Below, piece by piece: positions 17,613 to 26,234 of a DNA stretch of 64,000 nt (position 1 is its first letter; each line of letters opens with the position of its first letter). The position numbers and the translations under genes were made by a program. The stretch is from Paenibacillus auburnensis (lineage in GTDB: Bacteria > Bacillota > Bacilli > Paenibacillales > Paenibacillaceae). The stretch is from positions 372,001 to 436,000 of the forward strand of contig NZ_CAKMMG010000002.1 in the NCBI RefSeq assembly GCF_927798115.1, given 5' to 3'. The notes beneath the pieces are model-generated. The model was not told the origin of the DNA and searched no databases. It saw nothing but the letters and a program-made list of their open reading frames with translations.

Positions 17613-19298
17613 ATGGCAGCCAAGAAAATGCGTTCAGACATGATTAAAAAAGGCTTTGACCGGGCTCCGCACCGCAGTTTGCTGCGTGCCGCCGGAGTAA
17701 AAGAGGAGGATTTCGGCAAACCGTTCATCGCGGTCTGCAACTCCTATATTGATATTGTACCGGGTCATGTGCATCTGCAGGAATTCGGCAAAATCGTCAA
17801 GGAAGCCATCCGCGAAGCTGGCGGTGTGCCATTTGAGTTCAACACCATCGGTGTAGACGACGGAATCGCCATGGGCCACATCGGCATGCGTTACTCCCTG
17901 CCAAGCCGCGAGATCATCGCCGATGCCCTGGAAACCGTTGTTTCCGCTCACTGGTTCGACGGCATGGTCTGCATTCCCAACTGTGATAAAATCACACCGG
18001 GCATGATGATGGGCGCTTTGCGTGTCAACATCCCGACCATCTTCGTCAGCGGCGGACCGATGAAAGCCGGCGTAGACAGCAAAGGTAAAAAGCTTTCCCT
18101 TACTTCTGTATTCGAAGGTGTAGGCGCGCATCAGGTCGGTAAGATCAATGATGCTGAACTGCTTGAATTAGAACAATTCGGCTGTCCTACCTGCGGCTCC
18201 TGCTCCGGTATGTTTACCGCGAACTCCATGAACTGTCTGGCCGAAGCTATGGGCCTCGCCCTTCCGGGTAACGGCACGATCCTGGCCGTTGCCGAAGAAC
18301 GCAGAGACTTTGTCCGCAAATCAGCGACCCAGCTGATGGAGCTGATCAAGCTGGATCTGAAACCGCGCGATATCGTAACCAAGGAATCGCTGGACAATGC
18401 CTTTGCCCTTGATATGGCGATGGGCGGCTCCACAAACACCGTGCTTCATACCCTGGCACTGGCTCAGGAAGCTGAAATCGACTATCCGCTGGAACGCATC
18501 AACGAAGTAGCTAACCGCGTACCTTACCTGGCCAAGCTCGCTCCAGCCTCCGATATCTTCATTGAAGACGTCGACCGCGCAGGCGGCGTAAGCGCCGTAC
18601 TGAACGAGCTGCTCAAGAAACCGGGCGCTATCTTCGGCGATTGCATGACCGTTACCGGCAAGACATTGGCCGAGAACGTCCGCGGCCACGAGATTCTTGA
18701 TACGACCGTTATTCATCCGCTCGACCAGCCATACTCCGAGGTTGGCGGTTTGGCAGTATTGTACGGCAACCTAGCACCGGAAGGCTCCATCATCAAAGTC
18801 GGTGCGGTTGACGCCTCAGTCGGCGGCTATCATAAAGGCCCTGCCATCTGTTTCGATTCACAGGAGCAGGCGCTTGAAGGCATTGCGACCGGCAAGGTTA
18901 AAGAAGGCCATGTCGTAGTTATCCGTTACGAAGGTCCGAAGGGCGGACCCGGCATGCCGGAAATGCTCGCTCCTACTTCCCAGATCGTCGGTATGGGTCT
19001 CGGCGCCAAAGTCGGCCTGATCACTGACGGACGTTTCTCCGGCGCATCCCGCGGGATCAGCATCGGCCACATCTCGCCGGAAGCAGCAGAAGGCGGCCCG
19101 ATCGCTTTCGTTGAAGATGGTGACATCATCGAACTGGATCTTAACAACCGCAAGATTGAGCTGCTGGTCGATGAAGAAACACTGGCTACCCGCCGCACCG
19201 GCTGGAAAGGCTTCGAACCGAAGGTTAAAAAAGGTTACCTGGCCCGTTATTCCAAGCTCGTTACCAACGCAAGCAAAGGCGGCGTGCTGAAGATCTAA
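17613..19298 (+). CDS. ilvD: Dihydroxy-acid dehydratase
   Basis: A 561-residue Fe-S enzyme that dehydrates 2,3-dihydroxy-isovalerate and 2,3-dihydroxy-3-methylvalerate in valine, leucine and isoleucine synthesis. Cluster and metal ligands lie in [30 protein letters not shown] (about 120-134) and [19 protein letters not shown] (about 190-208). The C-terminal [19 protein letters not shown] (about 468-486) is diagnostic. AGGAGGG precedes the ATG. It stands alone here, away from the rest of the ilv operon, and ends with a strong terminator. Length is standard. Confidence 0.97.
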   Translation: MAAKKMRSDMIKKGFDRAPHRSLLRAAGVKEEDFGKPFIAVCNSYIDIVPGHVHLQEFGKIVKEAIREAGGVPFEFNTIGVDDGIAMGHIGMRYSLPSREIIADALETVVSAHWFDGMVCIPNCDKITPGMMMGALRVNIPTIFVSGGPMKAGVDSKGKKLSLTSVFEGVGAHQVGKINDAELLELEQFGCPTCGSCSGMFTANSMNCLAEAMGLALPGNGTILAVAEERRDFVRKSATQLMELIKLDLKPRDIVTKESLDNAFALDMAMGGSTNTVLHTLALAQEAEIDYPLERINEVANRVPYLAKLAPASDIFIEDVDRAGGVSAVLNELLKKPGAIFGDCMTVTGKTLAENVRGHEILDTTVIHPLDQPYSEVGGLAVLYGNLAPEGSIIKVGAVDASVGGYHKGPAICFDSQEQALEGIATGKVKEGHVVVIRYEGPKGGPGMPEMLAPTSQIVGMGLGAKVGLITDGRFSGASRGISIGHISPEAAEGGPIAFVEDGDIIELDLNNRKIELLVDEETLATRRTGWKGFEPKVKKGYLARYSKLVTNASKGGVLKI

Positions 19299-19317
19299 TT
19301 CTCAGTTCTCCGCATAT

Positions 19318-19356
19318 AAAGAGACCCGGGCGCGTAATGCGTCCGGGTCTCTTTTT
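19318..19356 (+). terminator. ilvD terminator
   Basis: AGAGACCCGGGCGC / GCGTCCGGGTCTCT stem followed by TTTTT, 20 nt after the stop. Confidence 0.9.
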
Positions 19357-19426
19357 AGTATGCCACCTGAAATTGCAAAAGCGACAGCAAGCGAGAAATA
19401 GCTCACGTAAAAACGGCGGTACATCT

Positions 19427-20293
19427 CTATTCAAATTTTAACTGGAGCGAATCACAAACTGGCTTATAGCCAATCTTTTGATAGATGCTATTAGATGTAG
19501 GATTTGCTAAGTCCGTATATAAGACGCACTTCGTAAATCCTTTATTCAATGCAAGTAGGCTTATTTGCGCCACAATGGAAGTAGCGTAACCCTTTCTGCG
19601 CTCATATGGAGGGGTATATACAAACGCCACGCCAATAGCCGTCTGCATCACCCTTGTAAATCCTGCCATAGAAACGGGAATCCCGTTGTCCTCTAAAATA
19701 TAGAGTTTTTTCGATGCGATTCGATAGAGGTAAGGATCTGCATCCTGCGGAATGGACATTTCTGTTTTGCCATAACTCCCCGCTGCATAAAAGGCTTCAG
19801 CCCAGTATGGGAAAAAGTGAATATCCTTTTCATCCAGCAATCGAACGATACCAACCTTTTGAAGTTCAGGGTTTACTGCCGTAAGTTCATATATACGCTG
19901 GCTCATGGTTGTTGTAAAAGTCATTCCCTTGCGCAAGGTATATTCTTTGGCAAAATATTCTCCCAAGTTTTTTTCGGTTGTCACACCTGGAATTTCATAG
20001 TCTTTCAGCCCATCTATCAGACAGTTTATAGCTTCCGGGTTAATGTTGTTGTCTGTTGCATAAAGCGTAATATTGTGTGGCGGTGTCATTACGGCGGTAA
20101 GCCGTACGCCCTTAGCATCCGAAATCGTTGCCATAAGCCAATTTACAGGGTCACGCCAGTCTGTTTTGTCTTTTCCTTCATGCCCGATGATGATATTGCC
20201 AAGAGGAATTAAATTTTGCGCTTCATGACGCATCAGCACATCATAGGTATCCGTGTAAAACTCATGCACATCCGTATACAACCTGAATTGCAT
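19427..20293 (-). CDS. GNAT-family N-acetyltransferase under T-box control
   Basis: A 288-residue protein of the predicted-acetyltransferase (COG3393-like) group. The C-terminal GNAT fold (about 165-285) holds the acetyl-CoA loop in TPPYERRKGYATSIVAQIS and the late YQKIGYKPV strand. The N-terminal half is a degenerate second GNAT-like region. I chose ATG 20293 (AAAGGGTG upstream), not the ATG 23 codons earlier, which would lie in the T-box terminator. The leader carries a complete T-box riboswitch with its own promoter. Codon use is AT-rich compared with neighbours, suggesting transfer. The acetylated substrate is unknown; a toxin or antibiotic acting on isoleucyl-tRNA synthetase would fit the leader, but that is speculation. 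Confidence 0.82.
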   Translation of the reverse strand: MQFRLYTDVHEFYTDTYDVLMRHEAQNLIPLGNIIIGHEGKDKTDWRDPVNWLMATISDAKGVRLTAVMTPPHNITLYATDNNINPEAINCLIDGLKDYEIPGVTTEKNLGEYFAKEYTLRKGMTFTTTMSQRIYELTAVNPELQKVGIVRLLDEKDIHFFPYWAEAFYAAGSYGKTEMSIPQDADPYLYRIASKKLYILEDNGIPVSMAGFTRVMQTAIGVAFVYTPPYERRKGYATSIVAQISLLALNKGFTKCVLYTDLANPTSNSIYQKIGYKPVCDSLQLKFE

Positions 20294-20339
20294 TATATTT
20301 TCACCCTTTCTTCTGCTCAACGTTTTTCCAATGTATGAA

Positions 20340-20611
20340 GACGCAAAAAAACTCCATCCCATTCGGGACGGAGCTGCTCCGCGTTACCACCCTCATTGAC
20401 GTTATAATAAACGCCCTCTTAGCCATCGTCCAACAACGATGCTCTTATGTAACGGTAGAATTCCGAGCCCATCTACTATAATTCGGGGGCCTGCTCTGAG
20501 GTGATTTTTGGATTCGGATATCCGCTGCCTTGCACCAACCGGCAGTTCTCTGAACGGCGTATCCGTATCTACTTGTCTTGTCCTCTTCCTCGCATTTGGT
20601 AATTATTAATT
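20340..20611 (-). ncRNA. T-box riboswitch leader, specifier AUC (isoleucine)
   Basis: About 270 nt of minus-strand leader. It has the Stem I distal signature (GTTCAGAGAAC ... GGTTGGTGCAAGG), a specifier loop reading ATC then ACCTC (codon at 20503-20505), and the T-box sequence GGGTGGTAACGCGG (20379-20392), a slight variant of the usual GGGTGGTACCGCG. The terminator CTCCGTCCC / GGGATGGAG plus seven T lies at 20345-20373. Known mechanism: uncharged cognate tRNA stabilises the antiterminator. The GNAT start follows at 20293. Confidence 0.9.
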
Positions 20612-20617
20612 ACGCTC

Positions 20618-20646
20618 AATATAAGATTTTTGCAATATTCTGTCAA
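20618..20646 (-). promoter_or_regulatory. Promoter of the T-box/GNAT unit
   Basis: A perfect -35 TTGACA (20641-20646), 17-nt spacer and TATATT (20618-20623) on the minus strand. The unit thus starts independently of the kinase-like gene that ends at 20674. Confidence 0.85.
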
Positions 20647-20673
20647 TTACTCAAACAACAACAGCTCCCATTA

Positions 20674-21267
20674 TTAAACAATCCTGTTCGTAACTTTCCT
20701 ACTTAATTTCTTAAATGCAGAGTAATCCTGATCCGATTTAATAAAGCTTAATATGTTTCCGGCGCATTCTGTTGGACTCAACTCTTCAGTATTTACTTCA
20801 AGGTCATATTCATTAAAAGAATATATTTTATCGTACTGGGAATTTGCCAGTCCAATCTTACGGTCTCCCCGGATTTGCTCTCTTCTCGCGAGTTCTTCTT
20901 TCGAGCATAATACACCTACAAACAATATAGAATGATCGAAAAACAGATCAAGGAAATCATTAAACCGCTTGTCATTATCGATTACAGTATCGACGATTAC
21001 ATTCAAACCCATTTCCGAAAACAATTTAATGGTTGCATAGTACAGTGAGTTTATGGGATCAAAAAGTATTCGCCCGACATCTTCAACTTCTCTTGTAGGT
21101 TCAATATCCGGAAATTTAGTATCAATAAAATCATTGTAATTAACAAAAAAATCATCTATAGACAAATGATGAAAAAGAATCTCTTTCTGGTTTTTCAATT
21201 CCATAGAAATACTAGTCTTTCCCGAACTTGAAGTTCCGTTCAACAACACAATAAGCCCTTGGTTCAA
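20674..21267 (-). CDS. P-loop kinase like chloramphenicol phosphotransferase
   Basis: About 197 residues. The N-terminal Walker A loop is LLNGTSSSGKTSI (about 9-21), followed by SIDDFF, an Asp-containing acceptor segment as in chloramphenicol 3-O-phosphotransferases (CPT family). A second acidic strand VIVDTVID and an Arg-rich lid region (REQIRGDRKIG) follow. I prefer TTG 21267 (GAGG at 9-nt spacing) over the GTG three codons earlier. It is AT-rich like the adjacent GNAT gene. CPT-like genes are often of unknown substrate; drug modification is possible, not shown. Confidence 0.68.
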   Translation of the reverse strand: MNQGLIVLLNGTSSSGKTSISMELKNQKEILFHHLSIDDFFVNYNDFIDTKFPDIEPTREVEDVGRILFDPINSLYYATIKLFSEMGLNVIVDTVIDNDKRFNDFLDLFFDHSILFVGVLCSKEELARREQIRGDRKIGLANSQYDKIYSFNEYDLEVNTEELSPTECAGNILSFIKSDQDYSAFKKLSRKVTNRIV

Positions 21268-21356
21268 ACGAATCACCCTCTCATATAAGATAATACAACT
21301 ATATTAAGATGCGCTGCACAGCCTTATCAACTCCTTTTGATCACTAACACAGCGCA

Positions 21357-21388
21357 TAAAAAAGACAGAGGCTCAAGGAGCCTCTGTC
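21357..21388 (-). terminator. Terminator of the polysaccharide deacetylase gene
   Basis: Minus-strand GACAGAGGCTC / GAGCCTCTGTC stem with a short loop, followed by TTTTTT. Confidence 0.85.
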
Positions 21389-21458
21389 CTGCATCTGTCT
21401 TATATGGGGTTCAAGCAGTTATTAAATAATAATAGCATAGAGATTCACTTCTTGAAGT

Positions 21459-22841
21459 TTAATGTACAACCGTCACTCCCGGCAGCTCAGCTTCCAGGGA
21501 CAGCTGCTCCTCTTCGAGAATGCGCTCACGGCTCTTCACCTGTTTTTGCGGGCGCTGCTTGTTCATCTGGTCGAGCAGCTGCGATACCGGCATCAGCATC
21601 ATCTTCGGCACGAGAACCTCGCTGCGGACTTTCAGCCGCGCCCCCCCTGCCGGATGAATGACACTCAGCAGAATGCTCAAATAGAACTTGGTCGAACGGG
21701 CAAACCAGCCGTCCGGCAGGTCAAGCACCATGAATCCGAATTTCTCCGGACCGCGGTTAAGCATGCTTACCCCGTACAGCGCTTTAGCCTCAGCCAGGTC
21801 AATATCCTCGGCAATTCTTTCGGCAAGAACCGGCAGATCCTTCTCCATACGGCGAATCATACGGATCGCAAGCTGTGCCGATGACCGGGAATGCACACCC
21901 AGCTCAAACAACTGCCTGTTATCGATATGCAGCTCAATAATCTTGTCACCTTTTATCAGACGTTCACCGTTATCCATCTGCACCGGATCCCCTTGATACT
22001 TGCGCAGCCGGTAATGCAGAAACGGATCCGCCGGAGCAATGGTCTTGATGCGGAACATAAACTGGAAACATTGCTCCCAGACCAGCCATAATCCAACGAC
22101 CAGCCGTTTGCTGAAGGATAGCTGCTGAATCGGTGAATTCTGCATGTGCTGAATCATTTCATCTACCCTGATGCTGCGCAGCCCCCGTTTTTTAGCCTCT
22201 TCTAGCATCCGCTCCAGTGCAATCAGCATATGCTCAGGAGCTTTGGGGTCAGCCCCCAGGGTTGTGCCGCAATCATGCAGCAGCATGACTTCACCCGGGC
22301 CCAGCTTGGTGAGCAGCTTCTCGGTCAGCCGTTCTACGCCTAGCTTCTCTTTCCAGTCGCCGAACATGGCCGACCACAAGACGATCTGCACCTGTCTGCG
22401 CTTGGAGAAGTCGAACAGGTTGACTATCCCCCAAGGCGGACGGTAATAGGTGCTCCGCTCTCCGGTAATACTGTAAATAATGTCACCCGTACGTTTAATT
22501 TGCTGTTTGACGGTTGCAGGCCGCATCAGCCAATTCGTCTTGTGCACATAGTTATGAATACCGATGAGATGTCCTTCATCATACATCCGTTTGATAATCT
22601 CCGGATTCTGCTCCGCATGGGCCCCAACGACAAAGAAGGTAGCCTTCGCATCATACTGTTTGAGAAGATCCAGCAATTGCGGTGTATAGCGCGGGTCCGG
22701 ACCATCATCAAAAGTCAGGGCGAATTCGGTACGCCCAATGCCTTTGCGAAATACGCGATAGCCGAAAATCCTGCTGATCATTCCGGGAATGAAAGCATAG
22801 AAGGAAGAAATATAAAATAACCAGAGCAGCAAAGTCTGCAT
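21459..22841 (-). CDS. Polysaccharide deacetylase with C-terminal YkoP-like domain
   Basis: A 460-residue protein. An N-terminal membrane segment (about 3-25) precedes an extracellular NodB-type deacetylase domain (about 35-235). The metal and catalytic motifs are LTFDDGPDPRYT (Asp-Asp), HLIGIHNYVH (His pair), YRPPWG and the late LLHDCG. The remaining 220 residues resemble the YkoP-type domain found fused to such deacetylases in bacilli. Its family removes N- or O-acetyl groups from peptidoglycan or other surface glycans. A possible structured leader lies upstream. Monocistronic with its own terminator. Confidence 0.82.
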   Translation of the reverse strand: MQTLLLWLFYISSFYAFIPGMISRIFGYRVFRKGIGRTEFALTFDDGPDPRYTPQLLDLLKQYDAKATFFVVGAHAEQNPEIIKRMYDEGHLIGIHNYVHKTNWLMRPATVKQQIKRTGDIIYSITGERSTYYRPPWGIVNLFDFSKRRQVQIVLWSAMFGDWKEKLGVERLTEKLLTKLGPGEVMLLHDCGTTLGADPKAPEHMLIALERMLEEAKKRGLRSIRVDEMIQHMQNSPIQQLSFSKRLVVGLWLVWEQCFQFMFRIKTIAPADPFLHYRLRKYQGDPVQMDNGERLIKGDKIIELHIDNRQLFELGVHSRSSAQLAIRMIRRMEKDLPVLAERIAEDIDLAEAKALYGVSMLNRGPEKFGFMVLDLPDGWFARSTKFYLSILLSVIHPAGGARLKVRSEVLVPKMMLMPVSQLLDQMNKQRPQKQVKSRERILEEEQLSLEAELPGVTVVH

Positions 22842-23138
22842 GTAAATTCCCCGCTTTTCCAGAGTTGACTTTGGCTCGTCTTACGTCTGCAAGCAGATAT
22901 TAGGGTACGGCCAAGTAGTGTGAACGAAGTCTCGCGGTTTTTTAGCGGGCAGAAGTCCCACAAAAAACGTTACCCCCTATTTTAACACAGCTGCCAAAGA
23001 AAAAGACGCATTTTTATTAAAATCGTGTACAATGAATGGAAGGTAATTTTGTCATTTTCTCTAAAAAGAAACGCATTGATATGCAGCAACGTAAAAACAG
23101 CTAAATTATGCTATTTGAAAAAGGAGTCGTGTTCATCT
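22842..23138. other. Divergent region with a possible structured leader
   Basis: 297 bp between the deacetylase and the AI-2E-type gene. On the minus strand 22905-22985 can fold with GGGTA/TACCC closing and GTGGG/CCCGC inner stems. I cannot assign it to a known riboswitch class. No clear promoter pair was found for the rightward gene. Confidence 0.35.
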
Positions 23139-24335
23139 ATGCTGCCGCTGTACAAAAAATATTGGCGAACATTCTTCGATATCGGGCTGGTCGTGCTGAC
23201 GGTGTATCTTGTGATGCTCGTTTTCAGCAAGCTGTACGAATTGGCTGCACCAGTATTCCTGTCTTTTTTTGTTTTCCTGCTGATCGAACCACTGGCCCGG
23301 TTCCTGAACCGGAAGGGAATGGCCAAACCCTTCGCTTCAGCTATTTCCGTTCTGCTCTTCCTGATCATCCTTCTTGGTATTTTGTTCGGTGCCGGGCTGC
23401 TGATCGCCACACAGGCATTGCACTTTCAGGATAGTCTGCCGCGTTATACCGCAATCATGCAGCAGCATTTCACAGAAGCCACCACCTATCTCCAGCAGCA
23501 GATTGATGCCCTGCCAGCTGACCTGACCGACAAAATAAACGGCTATTTCACCGACGCCACCAATATTCTTTCCAAGTGGCTGATCGTTTTCTTTAAATAT
23601 ATGATCGGAGTGCTCGGTTCCTTCTCTTCGTTTATGGGGAATTTCGGTATCGCCATCATATTGGCATTCTTCCTCAGCATGGAGATTAAGGACTGGCGTA
23701 AAATTGCCCATGACAAAATGCCCAAGACGTTCAAAACAGCTTACGCTTTTGTCCAGGGAAATGTATTTAAAGCGATCGGCTCCTATTTGAAGGCCCAGCT
23801 GATCCTGATCAGCATCACCTTCGTCATCGTCCTGGTCGGCCTGTTCATTCTTCGAACCGGAAATGAAATCACCATGGCGCTGGTCTGCGCCGTATTCGAT
23901 GTACTGCCGCTGCTGGGTGTATCCACGATCCTGATACCCTGGATCGTCTATCTGTTCATCGTGGGCAACACTTCGCTTGCCATCGGCCTCTTAATACTGC
24001 TCGCTGTAGTGCTTATTGTCAGACAGCTGCTGGAACCGAAAATCACTGGCAATTCCATCGGTGTATCCTCTGCCTTTCTGATGCTGGCATTCGTGATTTT
24101 CTCCATGTCAGCCTTCGGCGTTGCCGGGCTGATTCTGTCGCCTATCCTGCTTATTCTGATCAAAGAGCTGATCCAGCAGGGGTATTTGCAGCGCTGGATT
24201 TATCTTCCCCAGGAAGAGTTCATTGTGTCACCGTTCGCAGCTTCAGAGCCTTCTACTGCCGGAGGAGCCGTACCTGGTGAATCGTCCACAGAAACTCAGG
24301 CTCCGGAAGATTCGGACAGCAAATCAAAGATCTGA
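23139..24335 (+). CDS. AI-2E family (PerM/YdiK) permease
   Basis: A 398-residue membrane protein of the AI-2E transporter superfamily, which includes autoinducer-2 exporters and Na+/H+ antiporters. About eight membrane spans are visible, with a long soluble insertion at about 85-170 between helices 3 and 4. The family-typical segment VFDVLPLLGVSTILIPW is near residue 255 and the last helices contain GVSSAFLMLAFVIFS and GLILSPILL. ATG 23139 begins the conserved part; the frame is open further upstream but without family sequence. The tail is low-complexity and acidic. Its 3' end overlaps the convergent PBP gene by 40 bp. Confidence 0.83.
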   Translation: MLPLYKKYWRTFFDIGLVVLTVYLVMLVFSKLYELAAPVFLSFFVFLLIEPLARFLNRKGMAKPFASAISVLLFLIILLGILFGAGLLIATQALHFQDSLPRYTAIMQQHFTEATTYLQQQIDALPADLTDKINGYFTDATNILSKWLIVFFKYMIGVLGSFSSFMGNFGIAIILAFFLSMEIKDWRKIAHDKMPKTFKTAYAFVQGNVFKAIGSYLKAQLILISITFVIVLVGLFILRTGNEITMALVCAVFDVLPLLGVSTILIPWIVYLFIVGNTSLAIGLLILLAVVLIVRQLLEPKITGNSIGVSSAFLMLAFVIFSMSAFGVAGLILSPILLILIKELIQQGYLQRWIYLPQEEFIVSPFAASEPSTAGGAVPGESSTETQAPEDSDSKSKI

Positions 24336-26086
24336 CCGAACAGCTTAGTCGCGGCATGAGCGCTGCCGGGGGCAACATTCTCCACCGCAACAGAGACCGC
24401 ATAGCGGGGATGATCCACCGGGCCGTATCCGATAAACCACTGGTTGTTACGGGGAACCCCCTTGACCATTGTCTGAGCAGTGCCTGACTTGCCGGCCACC
24501 GGCCATTTACTGTTCTGCAGCCGCTTCCCTGTTCCTTCGGTGACTACAAGGCGCATCCAAGAGAGCAGCAGTTTGGACGTGTTTGCCGAGATTGCTCCAG
24601 CAGTGGCCGGAGCCAGATGTGCCGGCAGATTCTGCAGCGTCTGGCCGTTCTTGAACGCTACCCGCTGCAGAATCCGCGGCGCTCTAACCTCGCCGCTATG
24701 GAGCAGCGTAACGACCAGGTTCGCCGCCTGGAGCGGCGTTACCGTTACATCGCGCTGCCCTATGGCTGTCTGCACTCTGGCTCCCGCATCATCGAGTAGC
24801 AGCGTGCTGAAGATCGTCCCCCGCTGCTCACCAGCCAGCGGCCGGAGCAGCGGCTGGCCCAGCGTATTCTCCGCCTGCCAGCCGATATCCCTCCCCAGGC
24901 CAAGTGCCAGCGCTGCCGCCTGGAGCTGGGCTCCGCTTAGCCGCTCAGCCAGCGCCCCAAAAACCGTATTACAGGACACGGCAAACCCTTGCGCCAGCGT
25001 AAGGGGGCCGTGTCCTTTGCCATGGGGACAGGACAGGCCGTATTTGCCGAATTGCCCGGAGCAATAGAACTTCTCCTCCGGAGAAGTAACCCCTGCCTCC
25101 AGGGCGGCAGCCGCGGTGACAACCTTAAAGATCGAGCCGGGCACCGCCGCCTGCAGCGCCCGGTTGTTCCATTCGCCGCCTTCAGGTGAAATCTTCGCCG
25201 GATCGTAAAAAGGCAGCGACACCATCGCCTCGATATCCCCGGTTTGGCTGTCCAGCACAACAACCGCCCCTTCCTTTACCCCCGATTCCGCCGTCAGCCG
25301 CTCTATTCCCTCCTGAAGCCCTTTATCTATAGTGGTATAGACTGACAGCGGATAATACGGATTGCCTGGAGCTCTGACTTTAATTCCGCTGCCGGGAAGC
25401 TTGTTTCCGTGCGCATCCACCTGCGCATACGCCTCCGTATGTCCTACCCCCTGCAGCAGCGGTTCAAGTGTCTTCTCCAGTCCGTCTGTTCCGGCCAAAG
25501 GAACTCTAAGCCCGGTGGGTGATTTCTTCGCTGCCGCCGGTGAAACCTCAGACAAATAGCCCAGCCATTGGCGGCCCGAAACGGCATTCCCATATCTACG
25601 GGTAAAAGGCAGTGCCCGGACCCCGTCGATGCCAAGCTTCTCCACTTCTTCAGCCTGCGCGGGAGACAGCGCCTTGGGAGTTTTGCCTCCGGAGACCGGC
25701 CAGAGCAGCGGTTCTTTTAGCCCTGTAATCCGGCTCTCCAGCTCACTATAAGTAACATCCAGCACTGTGGCCAGGCGCCGCAAATCCTTACCGGCCGCCC
25801 CACCCTCCCGCTCATTTTTCGGAAAAAACGCTGCGGTCCATATCGTCTCTCCGGCAAGCGGCTTCCCGCTGCGGTCATAGAGGCGTCCCCGGCCGCTGTC
25901 GAGTATGGTTTCCCGTTCACTTTGTATTTCGGCCATCTGGGCCAGCGTGTACTCCGCTCCCGGAACCTCACGGTCCTTCAGCAGTAATTGAACCCAGGCA
26001 AGCCTGATAATCAGTATCCCAATGAAAGCCGACATAATTACCAAGCCCCAGAATATGCGTTTATGAATAAGCTTATGCAATGCCAT
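24296..26086 (-). CDS. Class B penicillin-binding protein (transpeptidase)
   Basis: A 596-residue monofunctional cell-wall cross-linking enzyme. One N-terminal membrane anchor (about 12-33) is followed by a PBP dimerisation-like domain (about 50-230) and the transpeptidase domain (about 260-590). Active-site motifs are SIFK (in PGSIFKVV, near 317), SCN (in FAVSCNTVF, near 373) and KSGTAQ (near 535). It lacks PASTA domains and is shorter than SpoVD or Pbp2B, resembling PbpI/YkuA-type accessory enzymes. Monocistronic. Role in growth or sporulation cannot be decided. Confidence 0.87.
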   Translation of the reverse strand: MALHKLIHKRIFWGLVIMSAFIGILIIRLAWVQLLLKDREVPGAEYTLAQMAEIQSERETILDSGRGRLYDRSGKPLAGETIWTAAFFPKNEREGGAAGKDLRRLATVLDVTYSELESRITGLKEPLLWPVSGGKTPKALSPAQAEEVEKLGIDGVRALPFTRRYGNAVSGRQWLGYLSEVSPAAAKKSPTGLRVPLAGTDGLEKTLEPLLQGVGHTEAYAQVDAHGNKLPGSGIKVRAPGNPYYPLSVYTTIDKGLQEGIERLTAESGVKEGAVVVLDSQTGDIEAMVSLPFYDPAKISPEGGEWNNRALQAAVPGSIFKVVTAAAALEAGVTSPEEKFYCSGQFGKYGLSCPHGKGHGPLTLAQGFAVSCNTVFGALAERLSGAQLQAAALALGLGRDIGWQAENTLGQPLLRPLAGEQRGTIFSTLLLDDAGARVQTAIGQRDVTVTPLQAANLVVTLLHSGEVRAPRILQRVAFKNGQTLQNLPAHLAPATAGAISANTSKLLLSWMRLVVTEGTGKRLQNSKWPVAGKSGTAQTMVKGVPRNNQWFIGYGPVDHPRYAVSVAVENVAPGSAHAATKLFGQIFDLLSESSGA

Positions 26087-26182
26087 TCCTCCTGAATTTG
26101 CGGGTACATATGCTGGTCAAGACTCATGGCATTTATTATGCCCACCTTACAGAATAATTACATGGATGTAATGCATGAATAT

Positions 26183-26215
26183 AAAAAGCCGCCCTGTCCC
26201 GAAGGAAAGAGCGGC
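26183..26215 (-). terminator. Terminator of the chemoreceptor gene
   Basis: Minus-strand GCCGCTCTTTCC / GGACAGGGCGGC imperfect stem with TTCG-type loop, followed by TTTTTA. Confidence 0.75.
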
Positions 26216-26234
26216 CAATATTCGTTAACCAGAG

